NCBI GenBank assembly: GCA_914767715.1
Contig: OU612066.1
Span: 13,893,001-13,957,000, forward strand
Origin: Membranipora membranacea
Lineage: Eukaryota > Bryozoa > Gymnolaemata > Cheilostomatida > Membraniporidae
DNA length: 64,000 nt
Reading direction: 5' to 3'
The notes beneath the pieces were generated by a model that did no database searches, was not told where the DNA came from, and saw only the letters and a list, made by a program, of their open reading frames with translations. Positions 26,703-38,095 of this stretch are shown one piece after another; positions within the stretch are counted from its first letter, which is position 1, and every line of letters begins with the position of its first letter. Both the position numbers and the translations under genes were made by a program.

Positions 26703-29700
26703 ATGCTTTTTTTTCGGCCAGATCAAAAAATAGATTTGCTTATAAATAACCTCATAAGGAGGAGCAACTCCTGCTCATCTCGAATCTGCAGACTGTTTGG
26801 CTCTGCGGCTTTTCGTTCTCCGTCAGCGTCCGTTTTAATTAGGGCCACTTTTGCTATAAAAAAACATGCCAAAAGGCAGCATCGAAAAATTAAATCTCTG
26901 TTGGATTCTGATCAAACTCCGACCAGTTCAAGCTCTTATTGCCGTCATTCAACACGCCGAATATTTGAATCCTCGGATTAACAGGGGGGTCACAACGCTG
27001 ACTTGGAAATCCAAAAATTATACCAAGGGAGGGTATCATGCTTTTTTTCGGGCAGATCAAAAAATAGATTTGCTTTTATCTAACCTCATAAGGAGGAGCA
27101 ACTCCTGCTCATCTCGAATCTGCAGACCGTTTGGCTCTGCGGCTCTTCGTTCTCCGTCAGCGTCAGTTTTAATTAGGGCCACTTTTGCTATAAAAAAACA
27201 TGCCAAACGGCAGCATCGAAAAATTAAATCTCTATTGGATTCTTATCAAACGCCGACCAGTTCAAGCTCTTATTGCCCTCATTCAACACGCCGAATATTG
27301 GAATCCTCAGATTAACAGGGGGGTCACAACGCTGACTTGAAAATCCAAAAATTATTCCAAGGGAGGGTATCATGCTTTTTTTTCGGCCAGATCAAAAAAT
27401 AGATTTGCTTCTAACTAACCTCATAAGGAGGAGCAACTCCTGCTCATCTCGAATCTGCAGACCGTTTGGCTCTGCGGCTTTTCGCTCTCCGTCAGCGTCT
27501 GTTTTAATTAGGGCCACTTTTGCTATAAAAAAAACATGCCAAATGGCAGCATCGAAAAATTAAATCTCTGTTGGATTCTTATCAAACTCCGACCAGTTCA
27601 AGCTCTTATTGCCCTCATTCAACACGCCGAATATTGGAATCCTCGGATTAACAGGGGGGACACAACACTGACTTGAAAATCCAAAAATTATACCAAGGGA
27701 GGGTATCATGCTTTTTTTTCGGCCAGATCAAAAAATAGATTTGCTTCTAACTAACCTCATAAGGAGGAGCAACTCCTGCTCATCTCGAATCTGCAGACCG
27801 TTTTGCTCTGCGGCTTTTCGTTCTCCGTCATCGTCCGTATTAATTAGGGCCACTTTTGCTATAAAAAACATGCCAAACGGCAGCATCGAAAAATTAAATC
27901 TCTGTTGGATTCTTATCAAACTCCGACCAGTTCAAGCTCTTATTGCCCTCATTCAACACGCCGAATATTGGAATCCTCGGATTAACAGGGGGGTCACAAC
28001 GCTGACTTGAAAATCCAAAAATTATACCAAGGGAGGGTATCATGCTTTTTTTTCGGCCAGATCAAAAAATAGATTTGCTTCTAACTAACCTCATAAGGAA
28101 GAGCAACTCCTGCACATCTGGAAACTGCAGACCGTTTGGCTCTGCGGCTTTTCGTTCTCCGTCAGCGTCCGTTTTAATTAGGGCCACTTTTGCTATAAAA
28201 AAAAGATGCCAAACGGCAGCATCGAAAAATTAAATCTCTGTTGGATTCTTATCAAACTCCGACCAGTTCAAGCTCTTATTGCCGTCATTCAACACGCCGA
28301 ATATTGGAATCCTCGGATTAACAGGGGGGTCACAACGCTGACTTGAAAATCCAAAAAGTATACCAAGGGAGGGTATCATGCTTTTTTTTCGGCCAGATCA
28401 AAAAATAGATTTGCTTATAAATAACCTCATAAGGAGGAGCAACTCCTGCTCATCTCGAATCTGCAGACCGTTTGGCTCTGCGGCTCTTCGTTCTCCGTCA
28501 GCGTCAGTTTTAATTAGGGCCACTTTTGCTATAAAAAAACATGCCAAACGGCAGCATCGAAAAATTAAATCTCTGTTGGATTCTTATCAAACGCCGACCA
28601 GTTCAAGCTCTTATTGCCGTCATTCAACACGCCGAATATTGGAATCCTCGGATTAACAGGGGGGTCACAACGCTGACTTGAAAATCCAAAAATTATTCCA
28701 AGGGAGGGCATCATGCTTTTTTTCGGGCAGATCAAAAAATAGATTTGCTTCTAACTAACCTCATAAGGAGGAACAACTCCTGCTCATCTCGAATCTGCAG
28801 ACCGTTTGGCTCTGCGGCTCTTCGTTCTCCGTCAGCGTCCGTTTTAATTAGGGCCACTTTTGCTATAAAAAAACATGCGAAACGGCAGCATCGAAAAATT
28901 AAATCTCTGTTGGATTCTTATCAAACTCCGACCAGTTCAAGCTCTTATTGCCCTCATTCAACACGCCGAATATTGGAATCCTCGGAATAACAGGGGGGTC
29001 ACAACGCTGACTTGAAAATCCAAAAATTATACCAAGGGAGAGTATCATGCTTTTTTTTCAGCCAGATCAAAAAATAGATTTGCTTCTAACTAACCTCATA
29101 AGGAGAAGCAACTCCTGCTCATCTCGAATCTGCAGACCGTTTGGCTCTGCGGCTTTGCGTTATCCATCAGCGTCCGTTTTAATTAGGGCCACTTTTGCTA
29201 TAAAAAAACATGCCAAACGGCAGCATCGAAAAATTAAATCTTTGTTGGATTCTCATCAAACTCCGACCAGTTCAAGCTCTTATTGCCCTCATTCAACACG
29301 CCGAATATTGGAATCCTCGGATTAACAGGGGGGTCACAACGCTGACTTGAAAATCCAAAAGTTATACCAAGGGAGGGTATCATGCTTTTTTTTCGGCCAG
29401 ATCAAAAAATAGATTTGCTTCTAACTAACCTCATAAGGAGGAGCAACTCCTGCTCATCTCGAATCTGCAGACCGTTTGGCTCTGCGGCTTTTTGTTCTCC
29501 GTCAGCGTCTGTTTTAATTAGGGCCACTTTTGCTATAAAAAAACATGCCAAACGGCAGCATCGAAAAATTAAATCTCTGTTGGATTCTTATCAAACTCCG
29601 ACCAGTTCAAGCTCTTATTGCCCTCATTCAACACGGCGAATATTGGAATCCTCGGATTAACAGGGGGGTCACAACGCTGACTTGAAAATCCAAAAATTAT

Positions 29701-30051
29701 ACCAAGGGAGGGTATCATGCTTTTTTTTCGGCCAGATCAAAAAATATATTTCCTTCTAACTAACCTCATAAGGAGGAGCAACTCCTGCTCATCTCGAATC
29801 TGCAGAACGTTTGGCTCTGCGGCTTTTCGTTCTCTGTCCGCGTCCGTTTTAATTAGGGCAACTTTTGCTATAAAAAAACATGCTAAACGGCAGCATCAAA
29901 AATTAAATCTCTGTTGGATTCTTATCAAACTCCGACCAGTTCAAGCTCTTATTGCCCTCATTCAACACGCCGAATATTGGAATCCTCGGATTAACAGGGG
30001 GGTCACAACGCTGACTTGAAAATCCAAAAAATTATACCAAGGGAGGGTATC

Positions 30052-30387
30052 ATGCTTTTTTTTCGGCCAGATCAAAAAATAGATTTGCTTCTAACTAACC
30101 TCATAAGGAGGAGCAACTCCTGCTCATCTCGAAACTGCAGACCGTTTGGCTCTGCGGCTTTTCGTTCTCCGTCAGCGTCCGTTTTAATTAGGGCCACTTT
30201 TGCTGTAAAAAAAACATGCCAAACGGCAGCATCGAAAAATTAAATCTATGTTGGATTTTTATCAAGCTCCGACCAGTTCAAGCTCTTATTGCCCTCATTC
30301 AACACGCCGAATATTGGAATCCTCGGATTAACAGGGGGGTCACAACGCTGACTTGAAAATCCAAAAAGTATACCAAGGGAGGGTATC
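30052..30387 (+). repeat. Chimeric monomer, M left and D right
   Basis: CGAAACTGC, CTGTAAAAAAAAC and CTATGTTGGATTTTTATC mark M; the end has GAAAATCCAAAAAGTATACC, the spacer after D, and N follows as after D. The unit keeps GGATTAACAGG rather than the D form GGATGAAAAAGG, so the switch lies between about 30330 and 30357. The fusion shortens the following HOR register by one monomer (offset change from 6,369 to 6,033 bp). Confidence 0.75.
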
Positions 30388-31381
30388 ATGCTTTTTTTTC
30401 GGCCAGATCAAAAAATAGATTTGCTTATAAATAACCTCATAAGGAGGAGCAACTCCTGCTCATCTCGAATCTGCAGACCGTTTGGCTCTGCGGCTCTTCG
30501 TTCTCCGTCAGCGTCAGTTTTAATTAGGGCCACTTTTGCTATAAAAAAACATGCCAAACGGCAGCATCGAAAAATTAAATCTCTGTTGGATTCTTATCAA
30601 ACGCCGACCAGTTCAAGCTCTAATTGCCCTCATTCAACACGCCGAATATTGGAATCCTCAGATTAACAGGGGGGTCACAACGCTGACTTGAAAATCCAAA
30701 AATTATTCCAAGGGAGGGTATCATGCTTTTTTTTCGGCCAGATCAAAAAATAGATTTGCTTCTAACTAACCTCATAAGGAGGAGCAACTCCTGCTCATCT
30801 CGAATCTGCAGACCGTTTGGCTCTGCGGCTTTTCGCTCTCCGTCAGCGTCTGTTTTAATTAGGGCCACTTTTGCTATAAAAAAAACATGCCAAACGGCAG
30901 CATCGAAAAATTAAATCTCTGTTGGATTCTTATCAAACTCCGACCAGTTCAAGCTCTTATTGCCCTCATTCAACACGCCGAATATTGGAATCCTCGGATT
31001 AACAGGGGGGACACAACACTGACTTGAAAATCCAAAAATTATACCAAGGGAGGGTATCATGCTTTTTTTTCGGCCAGATCAAAAAATAGATTTGCTTCTA
31101 ACTAACCTCATAAGGAGGAGCAACTCCTGCTCATCTCGAATCTGCAGACCGTTTTGCTCTGCGGCTTTTCGTTCTCCGTCAACGTCCGTATTAATTAGGG
31201 CCACTTTTGCTATAAAAAACATGCCAAACGGCAGCATCGAAAAATTAACTCTCTGTTGGATTCTTATCAAACTCCGACCAGTTCAAGCTCTTATTGCCCT
31301 CATTCAACACGCCGAATATTGATATCGTCGGATTAGCAGGGGGGTCACAACGCTGACTTGAAAATCCAAAAATTATACCAA

Positions 31382-31388
31382 GGGAGGG
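31382..31388 (+). promoter_or_regulatory. Shine-Dalgarno-like GGGAGGG before the recurrent ATG
   Basis: GGGAGGG ends four bases before the ATG at 31393, and its GGAGG core lies five bases upstream. The block is present in nearly every monomer; variants include GGGAGAG before the H and l types (4921, 16975, 48471) and GGAAGGG at 43436. In a bacterium this would be a good ribosome-binding site. In a eukaryote it would have no such role. A second, better match (AAGGAGG at 31446-31452) lies inside the unit but has no start codon close behind it, which suggests these purine tracts may simply be base composition. Confidence 0.3.
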
Positions 31389-31445
31389 TATCATGCTTTT
31401 TTTTCGGCCAGATCAAAAAATAGATTTGCTTCTAACTAACCTCAT

Positions 31446-31482
31446 AAGGAGGAGCAACTCCTGCTCATCTCGAATCTGCAGA
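31446..31482. other. Conserved core: two exclusive hairpins plus TCTGCAGA
   Basis: AGGAG-CAA-CTCCT (31450-31462) and GAGCA-ACTCC-TGCTC (31452-31466) are both perfect 5-bp inverted repeats, and they share bases so only one can form at a time. Nine bases later comes the 8-bp palindrome TCTGCAGA. By eye this stretch changes less between variants than the flanking 90-140 region. Losses of CTGCAG are rare (I see them near 1667, 12041 and 35833). It could be a protein-binding site of the satellite or merely a slowly drifting segment; the sequence alone cannot decide. Confidence 0.5.
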
Positions 31483-31544
31483 CCGTTTGGCTCTGCGGCT
31501 TTTCGTTCTCCGTCAGCGTCCGTTTTAATTAGGGCCACTTTTGC

Positions 31545-31554
31545 TATAAAAAAA
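31545..31554 (+). promoter_or_regulatory. TATA-box-like tract in each monomer
   Basis: TATAAAAAAA matches the eukaryotic TATA consensus TATAWAWR and recurs once per unit; A-class units have TATAGAAAAA instead. Satellite arrays are sometimes transcribed, and this would be the most obvious core-promoter-like element on the plus strand. The A run at its end varies from 6 to 8 bases and is the commonest cause of frame breaks in the overlapping open frame. No initiator or other promoter element can be recognised, so function is speculative. Confidence 0.2.
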
Positions 31555-31657
31555 CATGCCAAACGGCAGCATCGAAAAATTAAATCTCTGTTGGATTCTT
31601 ATCAAACTCCGACCAGTTCAAGCTCTTATTGCCCTCATTCAACACGCCGAATATTGG

Positions 31658-31669
31658 AATCCTCGGATT
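31658..31669. other. Short dyad AATCC-TC-GGATT followed by G6
   Basis: A perfect 5-bp inverted repeat with a 2-base loop spans the end of the 92-codon frame; its last base begins the TAA. Four bases further on is a run of six G. The G run is 5, 6 or 7 long in different copies (for example 7 at 43391 and 5 at 4208). There is no T-run after the hairpin, so it is not a Rho-independent terminator. Several variants alter the right arm (GGATGAAAA in D types, CTGATAAAC in k types). Confidence 0.4.
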
Positions 31670-32063
31670 AACAGGGGGGTCACAACGCTGACTTGAAAAT
31701 CCAAAAATTATACCAAGGGAGGGTATCATGCTTTTTTTTCGGCCAGATCAAAAAATAGATTTGCTTCTAACTAACCTCATAAGGAAGAGCAACTCCTGCA
31801 CATCTGGAAACTGCAGACCGTTTGGCTCTGCGGCTTTTCGTTCTCCGTCAGCGTCCGTTTTAATTAGGGCCACTTTTGCTATAAAAAAAAGATGCCAAAC
31901 GGCAGCATCGAAAAATTAAATCTCTGTTGGATTCTTATCAAACTCCGACCAGTTCAAGCTCTTATTGCCGTCATTCAACACGCCGAATATTGGAATCCTC
32001 GGATTAACAGGGGGGTCACAACGCTGACTTGAAAATCCAAAAAGTATACCAAGGGAGGGTATC

Positions 32064-33737
32064 ATGCTTTTTTTTCGGCCAGATCAAAAAATAGATTTGC
32101 TTATAAATAACCTCATAAGGAGGAGCAACTCCTGCTCATCTCGAATCTGCAGACCGTTTGGCTCTGCGGCTTTTCGTTCTCCGTCAGTGTCCGTTTTAAT
32201 TAGGGCCACATTTGCTATAAAAAAACATGCCAAAAGGCAGCATCGAAAAATTAAATCTCTGTTGGATTCCTATCAAACTCCGACCAGTTCAAGCTCTTAT
32301 TGCCGTCATTCAACACGCCGAATATTTGAATCCTCGGATTAACAGGGGGGTCACAACGCTGACTTGGAAATCCAAAAATTATACCAAGGGAGGGTATCAT
32401 GCTTTTTTTCGGGCAGATCAAAAAATAGATTTGCTTTTATCTAACCTCATAAGGAGGAGCAACTCCTGCTCATCTCGAATCTGCAGACCGTTTGGCTCTG
32501 CGGCTCTTCGTTCTCCGTCAGCGTCAGTTTTAATTAGGGCCACTTTTGCTATAAAAAAACATGCCAAACGGCAGCATCGAAAAATTAAATCTCTGTTGGA
32601 TTCTTATCAAACGCCGACCAGTTCAAGCTCTTATTGCCCTCATTCAACACGCCGAATATTGGAATCCTCGGATTAACAGGGGGGTCACAACGCTGACTTG
32701 AAAATCCAAAAATTATTCCAAGGGAGGGTATCATGCTTTTTTTTCGGCCAGATCAAAAAATAGATTTGCTTCTAACTAACCTCATAAGGAGGAGCAACTC
32801 CTGCTCATCTCGAATCTGCAGACCGTTTGGCTCTGCGGCTTTTCGTTCTCCGTCAGCGTCTGTTTTAATTAGGGCCACTTTTGCTATAAAAAAAACATGC
32901 CAAACGGCAGCATCGAAAAATTAAATCTCTGTCCGATTCTTATCAAACTCCGATCAGTTCAAGCTCTTATTGCCCTCATTCAACACGCCGAATATTGGAA
33001 TCCTCGGATTAACAGGGGGGACACAACACTGACTTGAAAATCCAAAAATTATACCAAGGGAGGGTATCATGCTTTTTTTTCGGCCAGATCAAAAAATAGA
33101 TTTGCTTCTAACTAACCTCATAAGGAGGAGCAACTCCTGCTCATCTCGAATCTGCAGACCGTTTTGCTCTGCGGCTTTTCGTTCTCCGTCATCGTCCGTA
33201 TTAATTAGGGCCACTTTTGCTATAAAAAACATGCCAAACGGCAGCATCGAAAAATTAAATCTCTGTTGGATTCTTATCAAACTCCGACCAGTTCAAGCTC
33301 TTATTGCCCTCATTCAACACGCCGAATATTGGAATCGTCGGATTAACAGGGGGGTCACAACGCTGACTTGAAAATCCAAAAATTATACCAACGGAGGGTA
33401 TCATGCTTTTTTTTCGGCCAGATCAAAAAATAGATTTGCTTCTAACTAACCTCATAAGGAGGAGCAACTCCTGCTCATCTCGAATCTGCAGACCGTTTGG
33501 CTCTGCGGCTTTTCGTTCTCCGTCAGCGTCCGTTTTAATTAGGGCCACTTTTGCTATAAAAAAACATGCCAAACGGCAGCATCGAAAAATTAAATCTCTG
33601 TTGGATTCTTATCAAACTCCGACCAGTTCAAGCTCTTATTGCCGTCATTCAACACGCCGAATATTGGAATCCTCGGATTAACAGGGGGGTCACAACGCTG
33701 ACTTGAAAATCCAAAAATTATACCAAGGGAGGGTATC
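32064..33737 (+). repeat. Truncated HOR copy 3: J R E P F
   Basis: Five units restart the cycle (32064 J, 32399 R, 32733 E-like, 33069 P, 33403 F-like) and then stop at the A-class unit at 33738. The E-like unit has the plain CGTTCTCC and a private CTGTCCGATTC; the F-like unit ends in GCCGTCATTC like K or N. This is the boundary between the regular block III cycle and the mixed block IV. Confidence 0.7.
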
Positions 33738-36700
33738 ATGCTTTTTTTTCGGCCAGATCAAAAAATAGATTTGCTTCTAACTTACCTCATAAGGAGGAGC
33801 AACTCCTGCTCCTCTCGAATCTGCAGAACGTTTGGCTCTGCGGCTTTGCGTACTCCGTCAGCGTTCGTTTTAAATAGGACCACTTTTGCTATAGAAAAAC
33901 ATGCCAAACGGCAGCATCGAAAAATTAAATCTCTGTTGGATTCTTATCAAACTCCGACCAGTACAAGCTCTTATTGCCCTCATTCAACACGCCGAATATT
34001 GGAATCCTCGGATTAACAGGGGGGTCATAACGCTGACTTGAAAATCCAAAAATTATACCAAGGGAGGGTATCATGCTTTTTTTTCGGCCAGATCATAAAA
34101 TAGATTTGCTTCTAACTAACCTCATAAGGAGGAGCAACTCCTGCTCATCTCGAGTCTGCAGACCGTTTGGCTCTGCGTCTTTTCGTTCTACGTCAGCGTC
34201 CGTTTTAATTAGGGCCACTTTTGCTATAAAAAAACATGCCAAACAGCAGCATCAAAAATTAAATCTCTGTTGGATTCTTATCAAACTCCGACCAGTTCAA
34301 GCTCTTATTGCCCTCATTCAACACGCCGAATATTGGAATCCTCGGATTAACAGGGGGGTCACAACGCTGACTTGAAAATCCAAAAAATTATACCAAGGGA
34401 GGGTATCATGCTTTTTTTTCGGCCAGATCAAAAAATAGATTTGCTTCTAACTAACCTCATAAGGAGGAGCAACTCCTGCTCATCTCGAAACTGCAGGTCG
34501 TTTGGCTCTGCGGCTTTTCGTTCTCCGTCAGCGTCCGTTTTAATTAGGGCCACTTTTGCTATAAAAAAAACATGCCAAACGGCAGCATCGAAAAATTAAA
34601 TCTCTGTTGGATTCTTATCAAGCTCCGACCAGTTCAAGCTCTTATTGCCCTCATTCAACACGCCGAATATTGGAATCCTCGGATTAACAGGGGGGTCACA
34701 ACGCTGACTTGTAAATCCAAAAATTATACCAAGGGAGGGTATCATGCTTTTTTTCAGCCAGATCAAAAAATAGATTTGCTTCTAACTAACCTCATAAGGA
34801 GAAGCAACTCCTGCTCATCTCGAATCTGCAGACCGTTTGGCTCTGCGGCTTTTCGTTCTCCGTCAGCGTCGGTTTTAATTAGGGCCACTTTTGCTATAAA
34901 AAAACATGCCAAACGGCAGCATCGAAAAATTAAATCTCTGTTGGATTCTTATCAAACTCCGACCAGTTCAAGCTCTTATTGCCGTCATTCAACACGCCGA
35001 ATATTGGAATCCTCGGATTAACAGGGGGGTCACAACGCTGACTTGAAAATCCAAAAATTATACCAAGGGAGGGTATCATGCTTTTTTTTCGGCCAGATCA
35101 AAAAATAGATTTGCTTCTAACTTACCTCATAAGGAGGAGCAACTCCTGCTCATCTCGAATCTGCAGAACGTTTGGCTCTGCGGCTTTGCGTTCTCCGTCA
35201 GCGTTCGTTTTAATTAGGGCCACTTTTGCTATAGAAAAACATGCCAAACGGCAGCATCGAAAAATTAAATCTCTGTTGGATTCTTATCAAACTCCGACCA
35301 GTACAAGCTCTTATTGCCCTCATTCAACACGCCGAATATTGGAATCCTCGGATTAACAGGGGGGTCATAACGCTGACTTGAAAATCCAAAAATTATACCA
35401 AGGGAGGGTATCATGGTTTTTTTTCGGCCAGATCAAAAAATAGATTTGCTTCTAACTAACCACATAAGGAGAAGCAACTCCTGCTCATCTCGAATCTGCA
35501 GACCGTTTGGCTCTGCAGCTCTTCGTTCCCCGTCAGCGTCCGTTTTAATTAGGGCCACTTTTGCTATAAAAAAACATGCCAAACGGCATCATCGAAAAAT
35601 TAAATCTCTGTTGGATTCTTATCAAACTCCGACCAGTTCAAGCTCTTATTGCCCTCATTCAACACGCCAAATATTGGAATCCTCGGATTAACAGGGGGGT
35701 CACAACGCTGACTTGAAAATCCAAAAATTATACCAAGGGAGGGTATCATGCTTTTTTTTCGGCCAGATCAAAAAACAGATTTGCTTCTAACTAACGTCAT
35801 AAGGAGGGGCAACTCCTGCTCATCTCGAATCTGCGGACCGTTTTGCTCGGCGGCTTTTCGTTCTCCGTCAGCGTCCGTTTTAATTAGGGCCACTTTTGCT
35901 ATAAAAAAACATGCCAAACGGCAGCATCGAAAAATTAAATCTCTGTTGGATTCTTATCAAACTCCGACCAGTTCAAGCTCTCATTGCCCTCATTCAACAC
36001 GCCAAATATTGGAATCCTCGGATTAACAGGGGGGTCACAACGCTGACTTGAAAATCCAAAGATTATACCAAGGGAGGGTATCATGCTTTTTTTTCAGCCA
36101 GATCAAAATATAGATTTAATTCTAACTAACCTCATAAGGAGGAGCAACTCCTGCTTATCTCGAATCTGCAGACCGTTTGGCTCTGCGGCTTTTCGTTCTC
36201 CGTCAGCGTCCGTTTTAATTAGGGCCACTTTTGCTATAAAAAAAACATGCCAAACGGCATCATCGAAAATTTAAATCTCTGTTGGATTCTTATCAAACTC
36301 CGACCAGTTCAAGCTCTTATTGCCCTCATTCAACATGCCGAATATTGGAATCCTCGGATTAACAGGGGGGTCACAACGCTGACTTGAAAATTTAAAAATT
36401 ATACCAAGGGAGGGTATCATGCTTTTTATTCGGCCAGATCAAAAAAATAGATTTGCTTCTAACTAACCTCATAAGGAGGAGCAACTCCTGCTCATCTCGA
36501 ATCTGCAGACCGTTTGGCCCGGCGGCTTTTCGTTCTCCGACGGCGTCCGTTTTAATAAGGGCCACTTTTGCTATAAAAAAACATGCCAAACGGCAGCATC
36601 GAAAAATTAAATCTCTATTGGATTCTTATCAAACTCCGACCAGTTCAAGCTCTTATTGCCGTCATTCAACACGCCGAATATTTGAATCCTCGGATTAACA

Positions 36701-36753
36701 GGGGGGTCACAACGCTGACTTGGAAATCCAAAAATTATACCAAGGGAGGGTAT

Positions 36754-37089
36754 CATGCTTTTTTTCGGGCAGATCGAAAAATAGATTTGCTTTTATCTAA
36801 CCTCATAGGGAGGAGCAACTCCTGCTCATCTCGAATCTGCAGACCGTTTGGCTCTGCGGCTCTTCGTTCTCCGTCAGCGTCAGTTTTAATTAGGGCCACT
36901 TTTGCTATAAAAAAAACATGCCAAACGGCAGCATCGAAAAATTAAATATATGTTGGATTTTTATCAAGCTCCGACCAGTTCAAGCTCTTATTGCCCTCAT
37001 TCAACACGCCGAATATTGGAATCCTCGGATTAACAGGGGGGTCACAACGCTGACTTGAAATTCCAAAAATTATACCAAGGGAGGGTATC
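36754..37089 (+). repeat. Chimeric monomer, R left and M right
   Basis: T7 with CGGGCAG, TTTTATCTAACC and GTCAGTTTT identify R. The right part has A8, ATATGTTGGATTTTTATCAAGC and GAAATTCC of M, and D follows as it does after M. The switch lies between about 36888 and 36907. Private changes are CATAGGGAGG and GATCGAAAAATAG in the left part. Confidence 0.75.
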
Positions 37090-37760
37090 ATGCTTTTTTT
37101 TCAGCCAGATCGAAAAATAGATTTGCTTCTAACTAACCTCATAAGGAGAAGCAACTCCTGCTCATCTCGAATCTGCAGACCGTTTGGCTCTGCGGCTTTT
37201 CGTTCTCCATCAGCGTCCGTTTTAATTAGGTCCACTTTTGCTATAAAAAAACATGCCAAAAGCCAGCATCGAAAAATTAAATCTCTGTTGGATTCTTATC
37301 AAACTCCGACCAGTTCAAGCTCTCATTGCCGTCATTCAACACGCCGAATATTTGAATCCTCGGATGAAAAAGGGGGGTCACAACGCTGACTTGAAAATCC
37401 AAAAAGTATACCAAGGGAGGGTATCATGCTTTTTTTTCGGCCAGATCAAAAAATAGATTTGCTTATAAATAACCTCATAAGGAGGAGCAACTCCTGCTCA
37501 TCTCGAATCTGCAGACCGTTTGGCTCTGCGGCTCTTCGTTCTCCGTCAGCGTCAGTTTTAATTAGGGCCATTTTTGCTATAAAAAAACATGCCAAACGGC
37601 AGCATCGAAAAATTAAATCTCTGTTGGATTCTTATCAAACGCCGACCAGTTCAAGCTCTTATTGCCCTCATTCAACACGCCGAATATTGGAATCCTCGGA
37701 TTAACAGGGGGGTCACAACGCTGACTTGAAAATCCAAAAATTATACCAAGGGAGGGTATC

Positions 37761-38095
37761 ATGCTTTTTTTTCAGCCAGATCGAAAAATATATTTGCTTC
37801 TAACTAACCTCATAAGGAGGAGCAACTCCTGCTCATCTCGAATCTGCAGAACGTTTGGCTCTGCGGCTTTTCGTTCTCTGTCCGCGTCCGTTTTAATTAG
37901 GGCAACTTTTGCTATAAAAAAACATGCCAAACGGCAGCATCAAAAATTAAATCTCTGTTGGATTCTTATCAAACTCCGACCAGTTCAAGCTCTTATTGCC
38001 CTCATTCAACACGCCGAATATTGGAATCCTCAGATTAACAGGGGGGTCACAACGCTGACTTGAAAATCCAAAAAATTATACCAAGGGAGGGTGTC
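37761..38095 (+). repeat. Chimeric monomer, D left and L right
   Basis: CAGCCAGATCGAAAA is the D start; ATATATTTGC, TGCAGAACG, TTCTCTGTCCGCG and GGGCAAC are L markers, and M follows as it does after L. The switch is bounded very tightly, between about 37788 (GATCG) and 37797 (ATATAT), inside the A run. Confidence 0.75.

Larger units (their letters stand above)
31393..31671 (+). other. Recurrent 92-codon open frame, probably non-coding
   Basis: The frame begins MLFFRPDQKI and ends RRILESSD. It is Ser/Arg/Lys-rich, with no signal peptide, transmembrane segment or domain I recognise. By eye about 76 of 190 monomers keep exactly 92 codons. Others stop after 63 codons where A7 has become A8, run to 100 codons where an A run has lost a base (or GCATCG has become GCATCA with a lost base), or lose the start frame where T8 has become T7. 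A point TGA breaks the unit at 1247. This tolerance of frameshifts argues against protein-coding selection. The SD-like site is the only positive argument. It is listed because a gene caller would report it about a hundred times. Confidence 0.7.
31393..31727 (+). repeat. Reference monomer (plain F-type, 335 bp)
   Basis: This copy is close to the majority sequence at most positions and serves as a map. In order it holds ATG and a T8 run (31397-31404), AAGGAGG (31446-31452), two overlapping hairpins (31450-31466), the palindrome TCTGCAGA (31475-31482), a TATAAAA tract ending in A7 (31545-31554), the dyad AATCC-TC-GGATT (31658-31669) overlapping TAA, a G6 run (31674-31679), and the GGGAGG preceding the next ATG. 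It contains CTGCAG once, as nearly all units do, so PstI should cut the array into a 335-bp ladder. Confidence 0.95.
26703..32063 (+). repeat. Long HOR copy 2: J R E P K N G H C L M/D N E P F K
   Basis: Sixteen monomers (5,361 bp) follow the same cycle. Equivalent units lie 6,369 bp downstream of copy 1 between 20334 and about 24000 and 6,033 bp downstream after 30388, because the unit at 30052 merges M and D. The first F is missing, and the P at 27708 ends with the plain CCTCGG instead of the usual P marker CGTCGG, consistent with a P|F fusion. A separate G (28713) is present, unlike copy 1. Confidence 0.75.
12625..33737 (+). repeat. Block III: cyclic ~18-monomer higher-order repeat
   Basis: Each step has marker bases: E (CGCTCTCC, A8, GGGGGGACACAACACTG), P (ATCGTCCGTATTAATT, A6), F plain, K (AGGAAGAGC, CACATCTGG, A8 then GATGCC), N (CTTATAAATAACC, GTCAGTTTT), G (T7 CGGGCAG, GGAACAAC), H (GCGTTATCCATCAG), C (TTTTTGTTCTCC, GCGTCTG), L (TTCTCTGTCCGCG), M (CGAAACTGC, CTATGTTGG), D (CAGCCAGATCG, TTAGGTCC, GATGAAAAAGG), J (N-like left, CTTGGAAATCC right), R (T7, TTTTATCTAACC). 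Neighbour relations are kept through the block although copies lose or gain steps. Confidence 0.8.

Noticed and set aside
31525-31534. Telomere-like TTAGGG in TTTTAATTAGGGCC
   Set aside because: Only one TTAGGG per 335-bp unit and no tandem telomeric repeats.
31487-31625. Pol III promoter (A box TGGCTCTGCGG and B box AGTTCAAGCTC)
   Set aside because: Both are partial matches, they lie about 125 bp apart, and several T4 runs (CTTTTCG, CGTTTTAA, ACTTTTGC) between and around them would stop Pol III early.
31658-31680. Rho-independent terminator at the dyad after the plus frame
   Set aside because: The 5-bp stem is followed by G6, not by a T run.
31393-31727. CENP-B box
   Set aside because: I could not find a match to the TTCG...CGGG core of the 17-bp consensus in the monomer.
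31393-31727. 5S rRNA or spliced-leader gene repeat
   Set aside because: Tandem units of a few hundred bp suggested it, but no 5S internal control region or spliced-leader-like exon with donor site is visible.
31674-31727. G-quadruplex
   Set aside because: Only the G6 run and the GGGAGGG tract are present, about 30 bases apart; this is not a convincing four-tract motif.
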